From Candidatus Saccharimonadota bacterium (GTDB lineage: Bacteria; Patescibacteriota; Saccharimonadia; Saccharimonadales; Saccharimonadaceae): a DNA stretch of 64,000 bases. Under the pieces are notes generated by a model, which saw nothing but the letters and a program-made list of their open reading frames with translations, had not been told where the DNA came from and searched no databases. A program made the translations under genes and the position numbers. The stretch lies in NCBI GenBank assembly GCA_905373795.1, contig CAJPUO010000003.1, positions 54,930-118,929 on the forward strand, read 5' to 3'. Every line of letters starts with the position of its first letter. Within the stretch, counting starts at the first letter, position 1. Shown piece by piece: positions 35,977 through 44,091 of the stretch.

Positions 35977-38900
35977 TTAATTATGTTTTCTCAAGTAGAT
36001 TTCTACCGGTTTACCGTCAACTTTAACGTCGTATTTTTCCATATCATCCGCCACAGGACCTATTTTTACAGCCAACGTCTCAGCCTTGATGGTATCGGCA
36101 AATACATCGACAGCTTGGGTGATTTCTGCGTCGCTGCTGGCGATATTCAATTCAATCCGATCATCCACCTGCAACCCAGCTTTTTTGCGCGCACTTTGGA
36201 CGTGGCGAACGACTTCACGCATCAGACCCTCGCGTTTGAGTTCGGGTGTTAAGTGCTTACTAATTTCTACCCAACTCTCTGGCTTGATCACGCCCTCGGT
36301 CACATCATAATCAGCCAGATACTCGTCTAGATTCTCAATCCAGCGAATTTCTTTAACATTTAGCTCCTCGACCATGATCTGCTCGTAGTACTCAGCCAGC
36401 TTCACGCCCGCATATGCCGCAAATTGCAGCGGTTGGCGAACCTTAATTGATGTTTGGTGTTCATCCTGTCTCATACGCAAACTAAGACCATTGTTGATCA
36501 ATTCACGCGTACGGGACATATCGGCTAGAACCTGCTCGTTCACCGCACCCGCTGGCAGCCAATCCTTCAGATGAATCGACTCGTCATCACCCGTCAAATT
36601 ATGATACAACTCCTCGGCTAAGAACGGCGTAAATGGCGCCAGAATATAGCTCAGGCGCACCAGCACGTAATGTAGCGTGCGATAAGCATCGTTCTTGTCG
36701 CCATCATCCTCAGCGCCCGCGGCCCCTTTCGACGATCTCCAGAAGCGGCGGCGACTGCGACGAACATACCAGTTGGAGGCATCGTCCAGGAATGGCAAAA
36801 TCGGGCTCAGCACATCAGGGATATTGTAGGTATCCATGTGACGCTCGACTTCTGCCACCAGCTCATGCAAGCGACTGATAATCCAGATATCGAGAGGGTT
36901 AGATAATTTATCAATATCGACGCTAATCTGGAACGAGTTCTCAGTTCCAGTGCGAGACAAGGATTCGGGAGTATCGGAGTGAGCCGTATTGGTGATACGG
37001 TGAACGAGAAACGCATCCGAAGACGCCGTATCGTACGGAAATGTGAACTCGTCAACTTCTGCATACATGGTGAAGAAATCATACATATTCCAAATCATAC
37101 TCAGCTTACGCGCCACGTCACCAACGTCTTTGTCGTGCAAAGCAAAGTCCTCACCGTTGAGCAGCGGGCTGCTCAGCAGCAAGAAACGCAAACTATCGGC
37201 ACTAAACTTATCCATCAGTTCATTCGGGTCGGTGAAGTTACCGAGGGATTTACTCATCTTGCGGCCATCATTGCCCGCCACCACACCGGTGGTAATGACG
37301 TTACTGTAGGCGTTTTTGTGCTGCTCACCAGCCTCGCCAAAGGCACCGATTTCTGCCAAAGCGACGTTGACGGCGTGCACATAGTAGAACCACGCCCGCA
37401 CTTGGCCAATGTACTCAACGATGAAATCCGCTGGGTAATTCTGCTCAAACTTGGCCTGGTTTTCAAACGGATAATGCAGCTGCGCAAACGGCATGCTGCC
37501 GCTCTCAAACCAACAGTCGAGCACCTTATCAATGCGGGTAAACGTTTCGCCGTCGATTTCAAAAGTAATGTCATCCACCCACGGGCGGTGGTAATCATCC
37601 AGCTCCACGCCGCTCAGTTCCTTCAGCTCCGCGTACGAGCCAACCACTTTGACCGTATCCCGGTCGCCCTTCCACACTGGCATGGCCGTTGCCCAGAAGC
37701 GGTCACGGCTCAGATTCCAGTCTGGCGCTTGCTCAATGTTTTTGGCAAAGCGGCCGTGCTTGAGGTGAGCCGGGAACCAATTAATATGCTCATTTTGTTC
37801 CAACATCAGCGGCTTTTGCCCCTGAATGTCAAAGAACCAGCTGGGGATGGCCCGGTACATGATGCGCTGTTTGCTTCTCGGATTGAACGGATATTCGTGG
37901 CGAATGTACTCAATCTTCCACACCACACCCTTTTCTTTCAGGTCTTTGGCGATGAATTTATTATTTTCCCATACCTCCAGGCCTTTGTAATTGGTGTCAG
38001 TGTAGTAGCCGTTATCATCAATCACATGGAAGGGCGCGATGCCATTGGCTTTACCAAGTTCAAAGTCGTCCTCGCCATAGGCTGGCGCAATGTGCACAAT
38101 GCCAGTACCCGACTCGTGCGAGACAAAATCCGCTGCGTAAATGGTGTGAATCTTGTCATTTTCTGGCCAGGTCGAGCCCGTATTGAGCGGCTGGTATTTC
38201 TTACCCACCAATTCGCTCCCTGGGAAGGTGCGCAATACTTCGTAATCAAGCGGCTGGTGCTTTTCATCCTGCAGGGTGCGCTCCAACGCTTCCTCAGCGA
38301 TGATTAGCTTCTCACCCCCCACCAGCACTTCGCAATACGTCATCTCCGGATTGACGGCCAACATCAGGTTAGCTGGCAACGTCCACGGCGTGGTCGTCCA
38401 GGCGAGGACAGATACAGAATCTTGAGCCTCAACAAATGCTTCAATCGCTTGCCGCGTCACACCCGTCACAGGATGGCTTAGCAGCTCTTCTGGCGTGCCT
38501 GTAGCAAACCCTGCGCCCTCATGCAATTTGAGTTTTTCAGCGTCCACACCAGTAACAATATAGATGGAGCATGCAACATTCGTCCCATTTTCATGCTTGA
38601 CGGTCTGCAGCAATAGATTGTTCGAATTTACTTCAAGCTCAAGCTCCTCCCGAAGCTCACGGCGCAGCGTCTCAATTGGCGACTCACTCTCATGGCTCGT
38701 CCCGCCAAAGAGGCTCACCATACCTGGATTCGTGATACCTGGCTTATCATCTCGCTGCTGTGCGATGAGTTTGCCATTCGTATCCACCAACAAAGCACCA
38801 ACATAACTCCTCTCGCATTCGTCGAAGCCTACTGGCTTTTGAGTATCATCAACTACCTCACCGCTAATCAACCGCTTGACTCGCTTTTCGATTTCGTCGC

Positions 38901-40035
38901 ACGCCAATTCTGCCAGCTCTCGACTTTCAGCATGAGGGTCCTCAATCTTCCACCAAACAACGTTATCGCCCTTTAGCCAATCCGGTGTCTGGTTACGATT
39001 AGCGATATTGACAACTAGGTCGTAATTACACAGCATATCTTTCGTCAATTGTGTCCGTTGGCTAGCTCCAACTTCGATACCTTTCTCTCGCATTAAGTCA
39101 ATAACCGCCAGCGGATCAAGATTCTTAGCAACGAGATGAGCATCAAAATCCGCAACTGTCGGTATCTTAGCGGTAGGATACTTCTCTGCATTAACACCAG
39201 CCGAATCGGCATTCTGCGTCTTGGTGAAGTGATTATAAAAAGCCTGCGCCATCTGTGAACGGACAACATTTGCATTGCACACAAACAAAATCTTTGAACT
39301 TTTATCTAACGTTATCTTGCGCCTCGTGTTACCGCTAAGCAGCTTAAATTTCACATACACACTCGGATCAGTTACCGTCTGGTAAGCGTCATTATCCATA
39401 GTTACTTCTGCCTTGCTAACAGGGGTAGCAAACTTGGTGTCGTACATCAGCACCTTTTCGCCTTCATAGATTTTGCCAGCCTCATACAACTGTTTAAAGG
39501 CCCACCAGACGCTCTCCATGAAATTCTTGTCCATGGTGCGATAGGCGCCTTTGAAGTCCACCCAGCGGCCAATGCGGTCGATCACGCCCTGCCACGTCTC
39601 GCTATTCGCCACCATACTTTCGCGCGCCTTGGTAATGTATTTTTCCAGGCTGATAGTTGGCAAAGGATTGCCGTCCTTATCCAGCGGTGCTGGCTGGTCG
39701 CTACTCGTCACAATCTGCCGCCGATCCATAATATTCATCTGCTTTTCGACGAAATTCTCTGCCGGCAGGCCATGACAGTCCCAACCCCAGCGGCGCTCCA
39801 CACGCTTGCCTTTCATCGTCCAGTAGCGCGGCACTGCGTCCTTGACGATTGAGCTCAGCAATGTCCCATGGTGCGGCACACCAGTGATAAACGGTGGACC
39901 ATCATAAAAGACATAGGCGTTATCCGCTGGCCGCTGCGCCACTGACTTTTCAAACGTCTGATCGTCCTTCCAGCGCTGCACCCAATCCTTCTCGTATTCT
40001 GCCGCTCGACGGCGTGTTCCGTGTTTGAATTTCAT
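35977..40035 (-). CDS. ileS: Isoleucyl-tRNA synthetase with inserted phosphatase and Nudix domains
   Basis: 1352 aa, about 300 longer than related enzymes. It is a eukaryal-type class I IleRS: GPPFITGVPHHGTLL (HIGH region, 46-60), RRWGWDCHGLPAE (81-93), KMSKS (926-930), and a C-terminal anticodon domain. The editing domain is split. After VYVKFKLL (about 227-233) comes foreign sequence (about 235-538), and the editing domain resumes with VLAWTTTPWTLPANLML (543-558) and GTGIVHIAPAYGEDD (643-657). The insert is described separately. Both junctions are in frame with no stop. AAGGAGG precedes the ATG. The protein should still charge tRNA-Ile. Confidence 0.95.
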   Translation of the reverse strand: MKFKHGTRRRAAEYEKDWVQRWKDDQTFEKSVAQRPADNAYVFYDGPPFITGVPHHGTLLSSIVKDAVPRYWTMKGKRVERRWGWDCHGLPAENFVEKQMNIMDRRQIVTSSDQPAPLDKDGNPLPTISLEKYITKARESMVANSETWQGVIDRIGRWVDFKGAYRTMDKNFMESVWWAFKQLYEAGKIYEGEKVLMYDTKFATPVSKAEVTMDNDAYQTVTDPSVYVKFKLLSGNTRRKITLDKSSKILFVCNANVVRSQMAQAFYNHFTKTQNADSAGVNAEKYPTAKIPTVADFDAHLVAKNLDPLAVIDLMREKGIEVGASQRTQLTKDMLCNYDLVVNIANRNQTPDWLKGDNVVWWKIEDPHAESRELAELACDEIEKRVKRLISGEVVDDTQKPVGFDECERSYVGALLVDTNGKLIAQQRDDKPGITNPGMVSLFGGTSHESESPIETLRRELREELELEVNSNNLLLQTVKHENGTNVACSIYIVTGVDAEKLKLHEGAGFATGTPEELLSHPVTGVTRQAIEAFVEAQDSVSVLAWTTTPWTLPANLMLAVNPEMTYCEVLVGGEKLIIAEEALERTLQDEKHQPLDYEVLRTFPGSELVGKKYQPLNTGSTWPENDKIHTIYAADFVSHESGTGIVHIAPAYGEDDFELGKANGIAPFHVIDDNGYYTDTNYKGLEVWENNKFIAKDLKEKGVVWKIEYIRHEYPFNPRSKQRIMYRAIPSWFFDIQGQKPLMLEQNEHINWFPAHLKHGRFAKNIEQAPDWNLSRDRFWATAMPVWKGDRDTVKVVGSYAELKELSGVELDDYHRPWVDDITFEIDGETFTRIDKVLDCWFESGSMPFAQLHYPFENQAKFEQNYPADFIVEYIGQVRAWFYYVHAVNVALAEIGAFGEAGEQHKNAYSNVITTGVVAGNDGRKMSKSLGNFTDPNELMDKFSADSLRFLLLSSPLLNGEDFALHDKDVGDVARKLSMIWNMYDFFTMYAEVDEFTFPYDTASSDAFLVHRITNTAHSDTPESLSRTGTENSFQISVDIDKLSNPLDIWIISRLHELVAEVERHMDTYNIPDVLSPILPFLDDASNWYVRRSRRRFWRSSKGAAGAEDDGDKNDAYRTLHYVLVRLSYILAPFTPFLAEELYHNLTGDDESIHLKDWLPAGAVNEQVLADMSRTRELINNGLSLRMRQDEHQTSIKVRQPLQFAAYAGVKLAEYYEQIMVEELNVKEIRWIENLDEYLADYDVTEGVIKPESWVEISKHLTPELKREGLMREVVRHVQSARKKAGLQVDDRIELNIASSDAEITQAVDVFADTIKAETLAVKIGPVADDMEKYDVKVDGKPVEIYLRKHN
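38424..39333 (-). other. In-frame insert in ileS: LMW-PTP-like domain plus Nudix domain
   Basis: Encodes IleRS residues about 235-538. Domain 1 (248-398) is a low-molecular-weight tyrosine phosphatase/arsenate reductase-like fold. It has KILFVCNANVVRSQMAQAF with C253 and R259 of the CX5R loop, and the late general-acid motif WKIEDPHAE (D366-P367). Domain 2 (about 400-535) is a Nudix hydrolase whose box runs from G445 through E451 to RELREE (459-464), matching GX5EX7REUXEE exactly. Both active sites look intact. This arrangement is unknown to me. Confidence 0.85.
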
Positions 40036-40091
40036 AATTTTCCTCCTTGCTTTTTATCGTCATATTCTATATAATGAAAGTATTCAATATT

Positions 40092-40131
40092 GAAAATCCC
40101 TCGCCGTGGTTTGTCCCTGCGGGGTCTTTTC
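40092..40131 (-). terminator. Hairpin between the NYN gene and ileS
   Basis: GAAAATCCCTCGC pairs with GCGGGGTCTTTTC around a 14-nt loop (one mismatch, one wobble). It starts at the NYN stop codon and ends about 55 nt before ileS. It may be a terminator or an attenuator controlling read-through into ileS; no long U-tract follows. Confidence 0.4.
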
Positions 40132-40618
40132 ATCTTTTTAGCCCCTTTCTGCGCTTAACTTTTTGCGAAATCTCCTGCATAAAGGTAATATGGCTACCGA
40201 CCGCCTTTCTGAGCAAGCTTGAGGCATACTTCCTATTCGGCGCGATAACGCGCATAAACTTATCCTTATCCTGCAATATTTTTACCAACGGCGTAAAATC
40301 TCCGTCGCCAGTAATAATAATTGCCTGCGAATATTCCTTCTCTCGTCGCCAACACTCGACAATTAACTCAGCATCGACATTACCCTTGACCTCGCCAGCA
40401 CTGTACACTACAACCGGCTTAAATACCAAAATATAACCGCTTTCTTGTAATAATGAATATAAATCCTGATACTGCGACATATATCCGATAAAAATAAATG
40501 CTTTCTCTACCCGATACTTATCGCGCAAATACACGCGGAACTTGCGCCAATCCAGTAACCAACCATCACTCTGTACGCCTTTATAGACGTTTTGCGCATC
40601 AATAAATGCATAAATCAT
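40130..40618 (-). CDS. NYN domain (LabA/DUF88-like) putative ribonuclease
   Basis: 162 aa. The PIN-like NYN fold shows AFIDAQNVYKG at the N-terminus, GNVDAELIVECWRRE in the middle and IIITGDGDFTPLVKILQD, giving the conserved acidic residues for a metal-dependent nuclease. The C-terminus is basic (VKRRKGLKR). RNA cleavage is likely from the family but not proven. AAGGAGA precedes the ATG; the IMPase-like gene ends 24 nt upstream. Confidence 0.88.
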   Translation of the reverse strand: MIYAFIDAQNVYKGVQSDGWLLDWRKFRVYLRDKYRVEKAFIFIGYMSQYQDLYSLLQESGYILVFKPVVVYSAGEVKGNVDAELIVECWRREKEYSQAIIITGDGDFTPLVKILQDKDKFMRVIAPNRKYASSLLRKAVGSHITFMQEISQKVKRRKGLKR

Positions 40619-40642
40619 TTTAATCTCCTTAGTTTATCAACC

Positions 40643-41449
40643 TTACTTATTAACATTCTCCTCTAACTCCTTCATCGCCTGCACTAGCTCCTCATACACC
40701 ACACCATTACTAACAATTGTCCCGCAGATATCCTGATCATACCGCTGCTCCCGTCCGAAAAGATCAGTCACCTTACCGCCAGCTTCCTCGACGATGACTT
40801 TCGCCGCCGCAATGTCAACATTCTTACCTTTTGCACCAACAAAAACCGACGCAACAAACTCGCCGCGCGCCACCAGTGCCGCAGCGTGCGTTGTACTGCC
40901 AACCGTCGTTACATACACATCTTTTTCATAAGCAAGATCATGAACGACTTGCATCACATCCCATGGGGCGCTCGGCCACCAATCAATATTCATTTCCACA
41001 CGGTCATCCAGACTATGCTGACTAACGTGAATCGGCTGGCTATTCATGTACGCACCACGACCACGTGACGCCCAGTACAGATGGTCGCTAAACGGCGCAT
41101 AAATCACACCAACCTCTGGCTGACCATCAATCACTAGCGCCAGAGAAAACACCGACACAGGCAATCCTATGGCGAACGAAGCAGTACCGTCAATTGGATC
41201 GCAAACCCAAACATATTTTGAACCACGGCGCTGGCTCGCCTCTTCGCCGTCAATATCGTGGTCTGGATATCGCTCAGTTACCCGCTTAATGACGAGATCG
41301 TTAATCTCCTCATCAGCAACAGTCACGATTGTATTGTTTGCTTTGAAATGAGAGTCTGGTTTTTTGCCAAAATGTTTTCGCATAATGTCGCCCGCCTCCA
41401 GCGCCACGCTTTTCGCAAAATCCAGCCATTCTTGTTGCTGATCAGCCAT
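40643..41449 (-). CDS. Inositol monophosphatase family (SuhB/CysQ-like) phosphatase
   Basis: 268 aa. Metal-site motifs are DIDGEEASQRRGSKYVW (Glu), WVCDPIDGTASFAIGLPVS (the DPxDGT motif) and GKNVDIAAAKVIVEEAGGKV (the later Asp). Members hydrolyse inositol phosphates, 3'-phosphoadenosine phosphates or sugar phosphates; the substrate cannot be assigned. It overlaps the GNAT gene by eight bases, so the pair is translated together. Confidence 0.9.
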   Translation of the reverse strand: MADQQQEWLDFAKSVALEAGDIMRKHFGKKPDSHFKANNTIVTVADEEINDLVIKRVTERYPDHDIDGEEASQRRGSKYVWVCDPIDGTASFAIGLPVSVFSLALVIDGQPEVGVIYAPFSDHLYWASRGRGAYMNSQPIHVSQHSLDDRVEMNIDWWPSAPWDVMQVVHDLAYEKDVYVTTVGSTTHAAALVARGEFVASVFVGAKGKNVDIAAAKVIVEEAGGKVTDLFGREQRYDQDICGTIVSNGVVYEELVQAMKELEENVNK

Positions 41450-42020
41450 GATTTGCCTCTGTTCGCAACGATTTTGTTATTAACCGTAGCTTATATACCT
41501 GCGGATTAGGCTTGCCGAAGAGAAAATCATATGTATCGCTACCGCCTACCTGCTGATAACTGTAGCCTAGTTTCTCGTACAGTCTTTTCGCTGGTTCATT
41601 TGAGATTTCAACACCCAGTCCAATCATAGAAAAACCTTGGCGGCGAGCTTCATTTTCTGCTGCCGTAACAAGCATAGTTGCCAAGCCTTGACGTCGATAA
41701 TCCTCATCAATCTCCAGCGCATTGATTTGCGGTAAACCCGGAAAATCCTTTTCAATGATAGAGGTTTCATCGCCCCAATCATGCCGCAAAGTCACCCGAC
41801 CAACATAGCGGCCATCTACCTCCACCGCCAACACCACCGCCTTTTTATGTTTAATTAAATCGCGCAGTTCCGTCTCATAATCATCAGAAATATACATCTC
41901 CTCCTTAAGACGAGCAAATGAACTGCTATCAGGCGACACCGCTTCAATAGCTGGTGCGTGTTTATCAGGCAAATATTCGCCGTTAGTGTCTCTAAGTGAT
42001 TCCTGCTCGCTAGTTGGCAT
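41442..42020 (-). CDS. GNAT family N-acetyltransferase
   Basis: 192 aa. The acetyl-CoA site is YRRQGLATMLVTAAENEARR (R/Q-x-x-G-x-A), and EISNEPAKRLYEKLGYSY is the typical GNAT C-terminal motif. The N-terminal 45 residues are an extra charged segment. The substrate could be a protein N-terminus, a lysine or a small molecule. GGAAAGGAAA precedes the ATG. The leader region before it is unusual (42023-42154). First gene of an apparent GNAT-IMPase-NYN-ileS run. Confidence 0.85.
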   Translation of the reverse strand: MPTSEQESLRDTNGEYLPDKHAPAIEAVSPDSSSFARLKEEMYISDDYETELRDLIKHKKAVVLAVEVDGRYVGRVTLRHDWGDETSIIEKDFPGLPQINALEIDEDYRRQGLATMLVTAAENEARRQGFSMIGLGVEISNEPAKRLYEKLGYSYQQVGGSDTYDFLFGKPNPQVYKLRLITKSLRTEANHG

Positions 42021-42503
42021 TTTTATGATTTCCTTTCCAAAATAAAATCACCTCTTTTGATTTCGAGAATCCGCTGGAGGTTTTTCAAACGGACGGTACC
42101 ATCTCGATTCCAAAAGAAGTGATTTTTCGCAGGTTTTGCCGAGTTGATCAGCATCCACGCACTCTTTTAGCGCTCAATTGTCGCTTTGTCGCAGCGAGTC
42201 GCGGCGGGGTCTAGTTTCAGCCGATTCAAAATCATACCGATTTCTTCCCGCAGGCTTCGCGGTTGATAGCCGCTCATTTCGCCGCGCCGCCACAACAGCC
42301 AGCACACACGAAAACGCCCTGCTTTCATTGTAGCGCGTTTTCGTTGTAATTGCCAGGTTCGGGCAACCATATTTCCTAGAAAACCAACTTCCTCGTTGTA
42401 ATTAAGAATTTTGCCATAAGTTTCGTTTACCTTTGCCTGACTTTTACTTTTGTAGATTTTTATTATGCTCTCTCTGAATTTGTAAATAATGGCAACAGAC
42501 GCT
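42021..42503 (-). other. Gene-poor stretch with two short open frames and a long hairpin
   Basis: 483 bases without a confident gene. A 67-aa minus-strand frame (42167-42370, starting MVARTWQLQRKRATMKAG) follows a weak AGGA and matches nothing I know. A second, 43-aa frame (42023-42154, MLINSAKPAKNHFFWNRDG) ends two bases before the GNAT start. The same 42023-42154 segment folds into a long hairpin. Either coding or leader RNA is possible; both frames are reported at low confidence. Confidence 0.4.
42046..42122 (-). promoter_or_regulatory. Long hairpin resembling a T-box antiterminator before GNAT
   Basis: On the minus strand about 25 bases (from AAAATCACTTCTTTTGG) pair with a downstream copy ending GAGGTGATTTT: 23 of 25 positions pair, two as G-U. 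Inside, UCGAGA pairs with UCUCGA, then a seven-base UGGUACC bulge, then GUCCG with CGGAU. That order (helix A1, UGGNACC bulge, helix A2) is the T-box antiterminator plan. I could not find a matching Stem I or specifier loop, so the call is tentative. Confidence 0.3.
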
Positions 42504-43262
42504 CTAGGAACTATGCAAGTCTTCCCATTCCTTCAATAGGTGGCAAATATTCGCCCCCATGCCATCAACATCATTCGGGAATTTATCCAAATTAGCGCGT
42601 AGATATTCTTCATTGGGAACAAATAATTCACTATTCTCTAAGCTCTCAAGGATTCCTTCTCTAGTCCTAACATACGGTGGGCGCATCATACGCTTACCAG
42701 ACCTTGAAACAGTTGCTGCTAATCTATCTGTGTCGCTTAATCCAGACCTTATCAACTCACCAATAAAACGACCAGTCCGACCGTTACCATCATTAAACAT
42801 GTGTGTCCAAACTATCAAAGATTCATACGCTTCAGCAACGGCGTCTAATTTTTCTTCTACAGGTCTATCAGACGAATTAGCCCATTCACGCATAACCTCA
42901 ATACCGCTATTAAGACAGTTAATCTTATCTTTTGTAGCCGGCGTATGCATCATAGGAAGTGTTCCGTGACCTTCTTTGCCAGAAAGAAATTCAGACCTTA
43001 AATCGTCAAATGTTTTACCTCTAAGAAGAGCATTAGTGTTTATAAGCAGCCCCACATACCTGTCCGACAAGACCATTTCAAGCCTTTCGTCAGGATCGTT
43101 AAGCTTATCTTGCAAAGGCATAAGATCGTCAATATGATCTTGTACCCAATTTCTACGATTATCCTCATTTGTCTGAGGGTCGTCTTTGCCGCCTTCTATA
43201 TCTCCCCAAGCCCCCCAAGCTTTATTGAGAGCCCCCTCTATTAAATCACCCTTATTAGCCAT
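42504..43262 (-). CDS. Fic domain protein (putative AMPylase)
   Basis: 252 aa. The Fic motif HMFNDGNGRTGR (near 154-165) keeps the catalytic His, the Asp-Gly-Asn loop and both arginines. Fic enzymes transfer AMP or related groups to Ser, Thr or Tyr of target proteins. I do not see the usual inhibitory (S/T)xxxE(G/N) helix, nor a separate antitoxin gene next to it. No signal peptide. GAGGAG precedes the ATG at 43262; an ATG at 43304 is less likely. TATAAT lies about 25 nt upstream. Confidence 0.88.
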   Translation of the reverse strand: MANKGDLIEGALNKAWGAWGDIEGGKDDPQTNEDNRRNWVQDHIDDLMPLQDKLNDPDERLEMVLSDRYVGLLINTNALLRGKTFDDLRSEFLSGKEGHGTLPMMHTPATKDKINCLNSGIEVMREWANSSDRPVEEKLDAVAEAYESLIVWTHMFNDGNGRTGRFIGELIRSGLSDTDRLAATVSRSGKRMMRPPYVRTREGILESLENSELFVPNEEYLRANLDKFPNDVDGMGANICHLLKEWEDLHSS

Positions 43263-43366
43263 CTTATAACTCCTCTTTACAATACATTGCTCTTTATTAT
43301 ACACGAAATATTAATATTTGTCAATATATTATTAGGTCGCAGAGGCTAAAAAAGAAAGCTTACTTT

Positions 43367-44056
43367 TTATTTTACTTCCAAACCGCCCAAAACGCACTCC
43401 CCGCGCAGTATAATCGTCTTTTTAGCAGAGGATTTAGATACTGTTTTATCCTCGCTGCCGCCCAAAACACCGCGAACGTCGTTCTTGACAATCACATCGT
43501 CTGGCAAGCTTATGCTAACGCCGCCGCAAAGCGTAAAGATATCAATGACCGCACCGTCCTTAATTTTCGCCTGGCGCAAATCCAACTCCACGCCGCCAAA
43601 TATCGCCGTTGCTGAACCGCCAGTATAGTCACCTTTCACGCGCGACTCTTCGCCGTAAAAAATTGCAACTTTTTCATTGTCGCTACTGTCCCTGGTTGAT
43701 TTTTCATATTTCTTGCGATTTCCAGATCCAATACTAAACACAACCATCAGACCAACAGCAATCAGCACCACCGGCCAAAATATTTTCCAAACGCTAATAT
43801 TAATTACACCGTAAGCGCCCAAGCCAATGGACACACCGATAGTCATTAGCAGTAATCCCCACACCCGCAGCGAGGCCCTGCGGGAGCTAAATATCGTCAT
43901 CAGACCAGCCAAAATCAGACCAGCCGCCCAAACTGTTCCCCAAAATACGTGCCAGCTATCAAACTTGATAATCTCGAGGTTCTTTAGTAACAGAACCCCG
44001 CCGAACGCCGCAATAGTAACGCCAAAGAACGCTCTAACAAGAAAATTTTTCTTCAT
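43367..44056 (-). CDS. LiaF-like membrane protein
   Basis: 229 aa. Three or four membrane helices in the first 115 residues (NFLVRAFFGVTIAAFGGVLL, IFWPVVLIAVGLMVVFSIG) are followed by a cytoplasmic beta-helical C-terminus (TAIFGGVELDLRQAKIKDGA, then LCGGVSISLPDDVIVKNDV), typical of the LiaF/cell wall-active antibiotic response domain. In Firmicutes LiaF tunes an envelope-stress two-component system; none is visible here. The preferred start at 44056 has CATAAT six bases upstream. Confidence 0.82.
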   Translation of the reverse strand: MKKNFLVRAFFGVTIAAFGGVLLLKNLEIIKFDSWHVFWGTVWAAGLILAGLMTIFSSRRASLRVWGLLLMTIGVSIGLGAYGVINISVWKIFWPVVLIAVGLMVVFSIGSGNRKKYEKSTRDSSDNEKVAIFYGEESRVKGDYTGGSATAIFGGVELDLRQAKIKDGAVIDIFTLCGGVSISLPDDVIVKNDVRGVLGGSEDKTVSKSSAKKTIILRGECVLGGLEVK

Positions 44057-44091
44057 ACCCCCATTATGGCATATCAATCTCAGCTAGTAAA

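Noticed and set aside
36979..38307. 442-codon plus-strand open frame antisense to ileS
   Set aside because: It mirrors the codon pattern of ileS, has no ribosome site or promoter, and its translation shows no domain. It is a shadow of a long, conserved gene.
35977..40035. Possibility that the long ileS is two genes or a frameshifted assembly join
   Set aside because: The frame is continuous for 1352 codons, both junctions are clean, and IleRS motifs continue in order on each side of the insert.
42167..42370. 67-aa frame as a confident gene
   Set aside because: Ribosome site is weak, composition is odd (Arg/Trp-rich start), and no family is recognised; kept only as part of the described gene-poor stretch.
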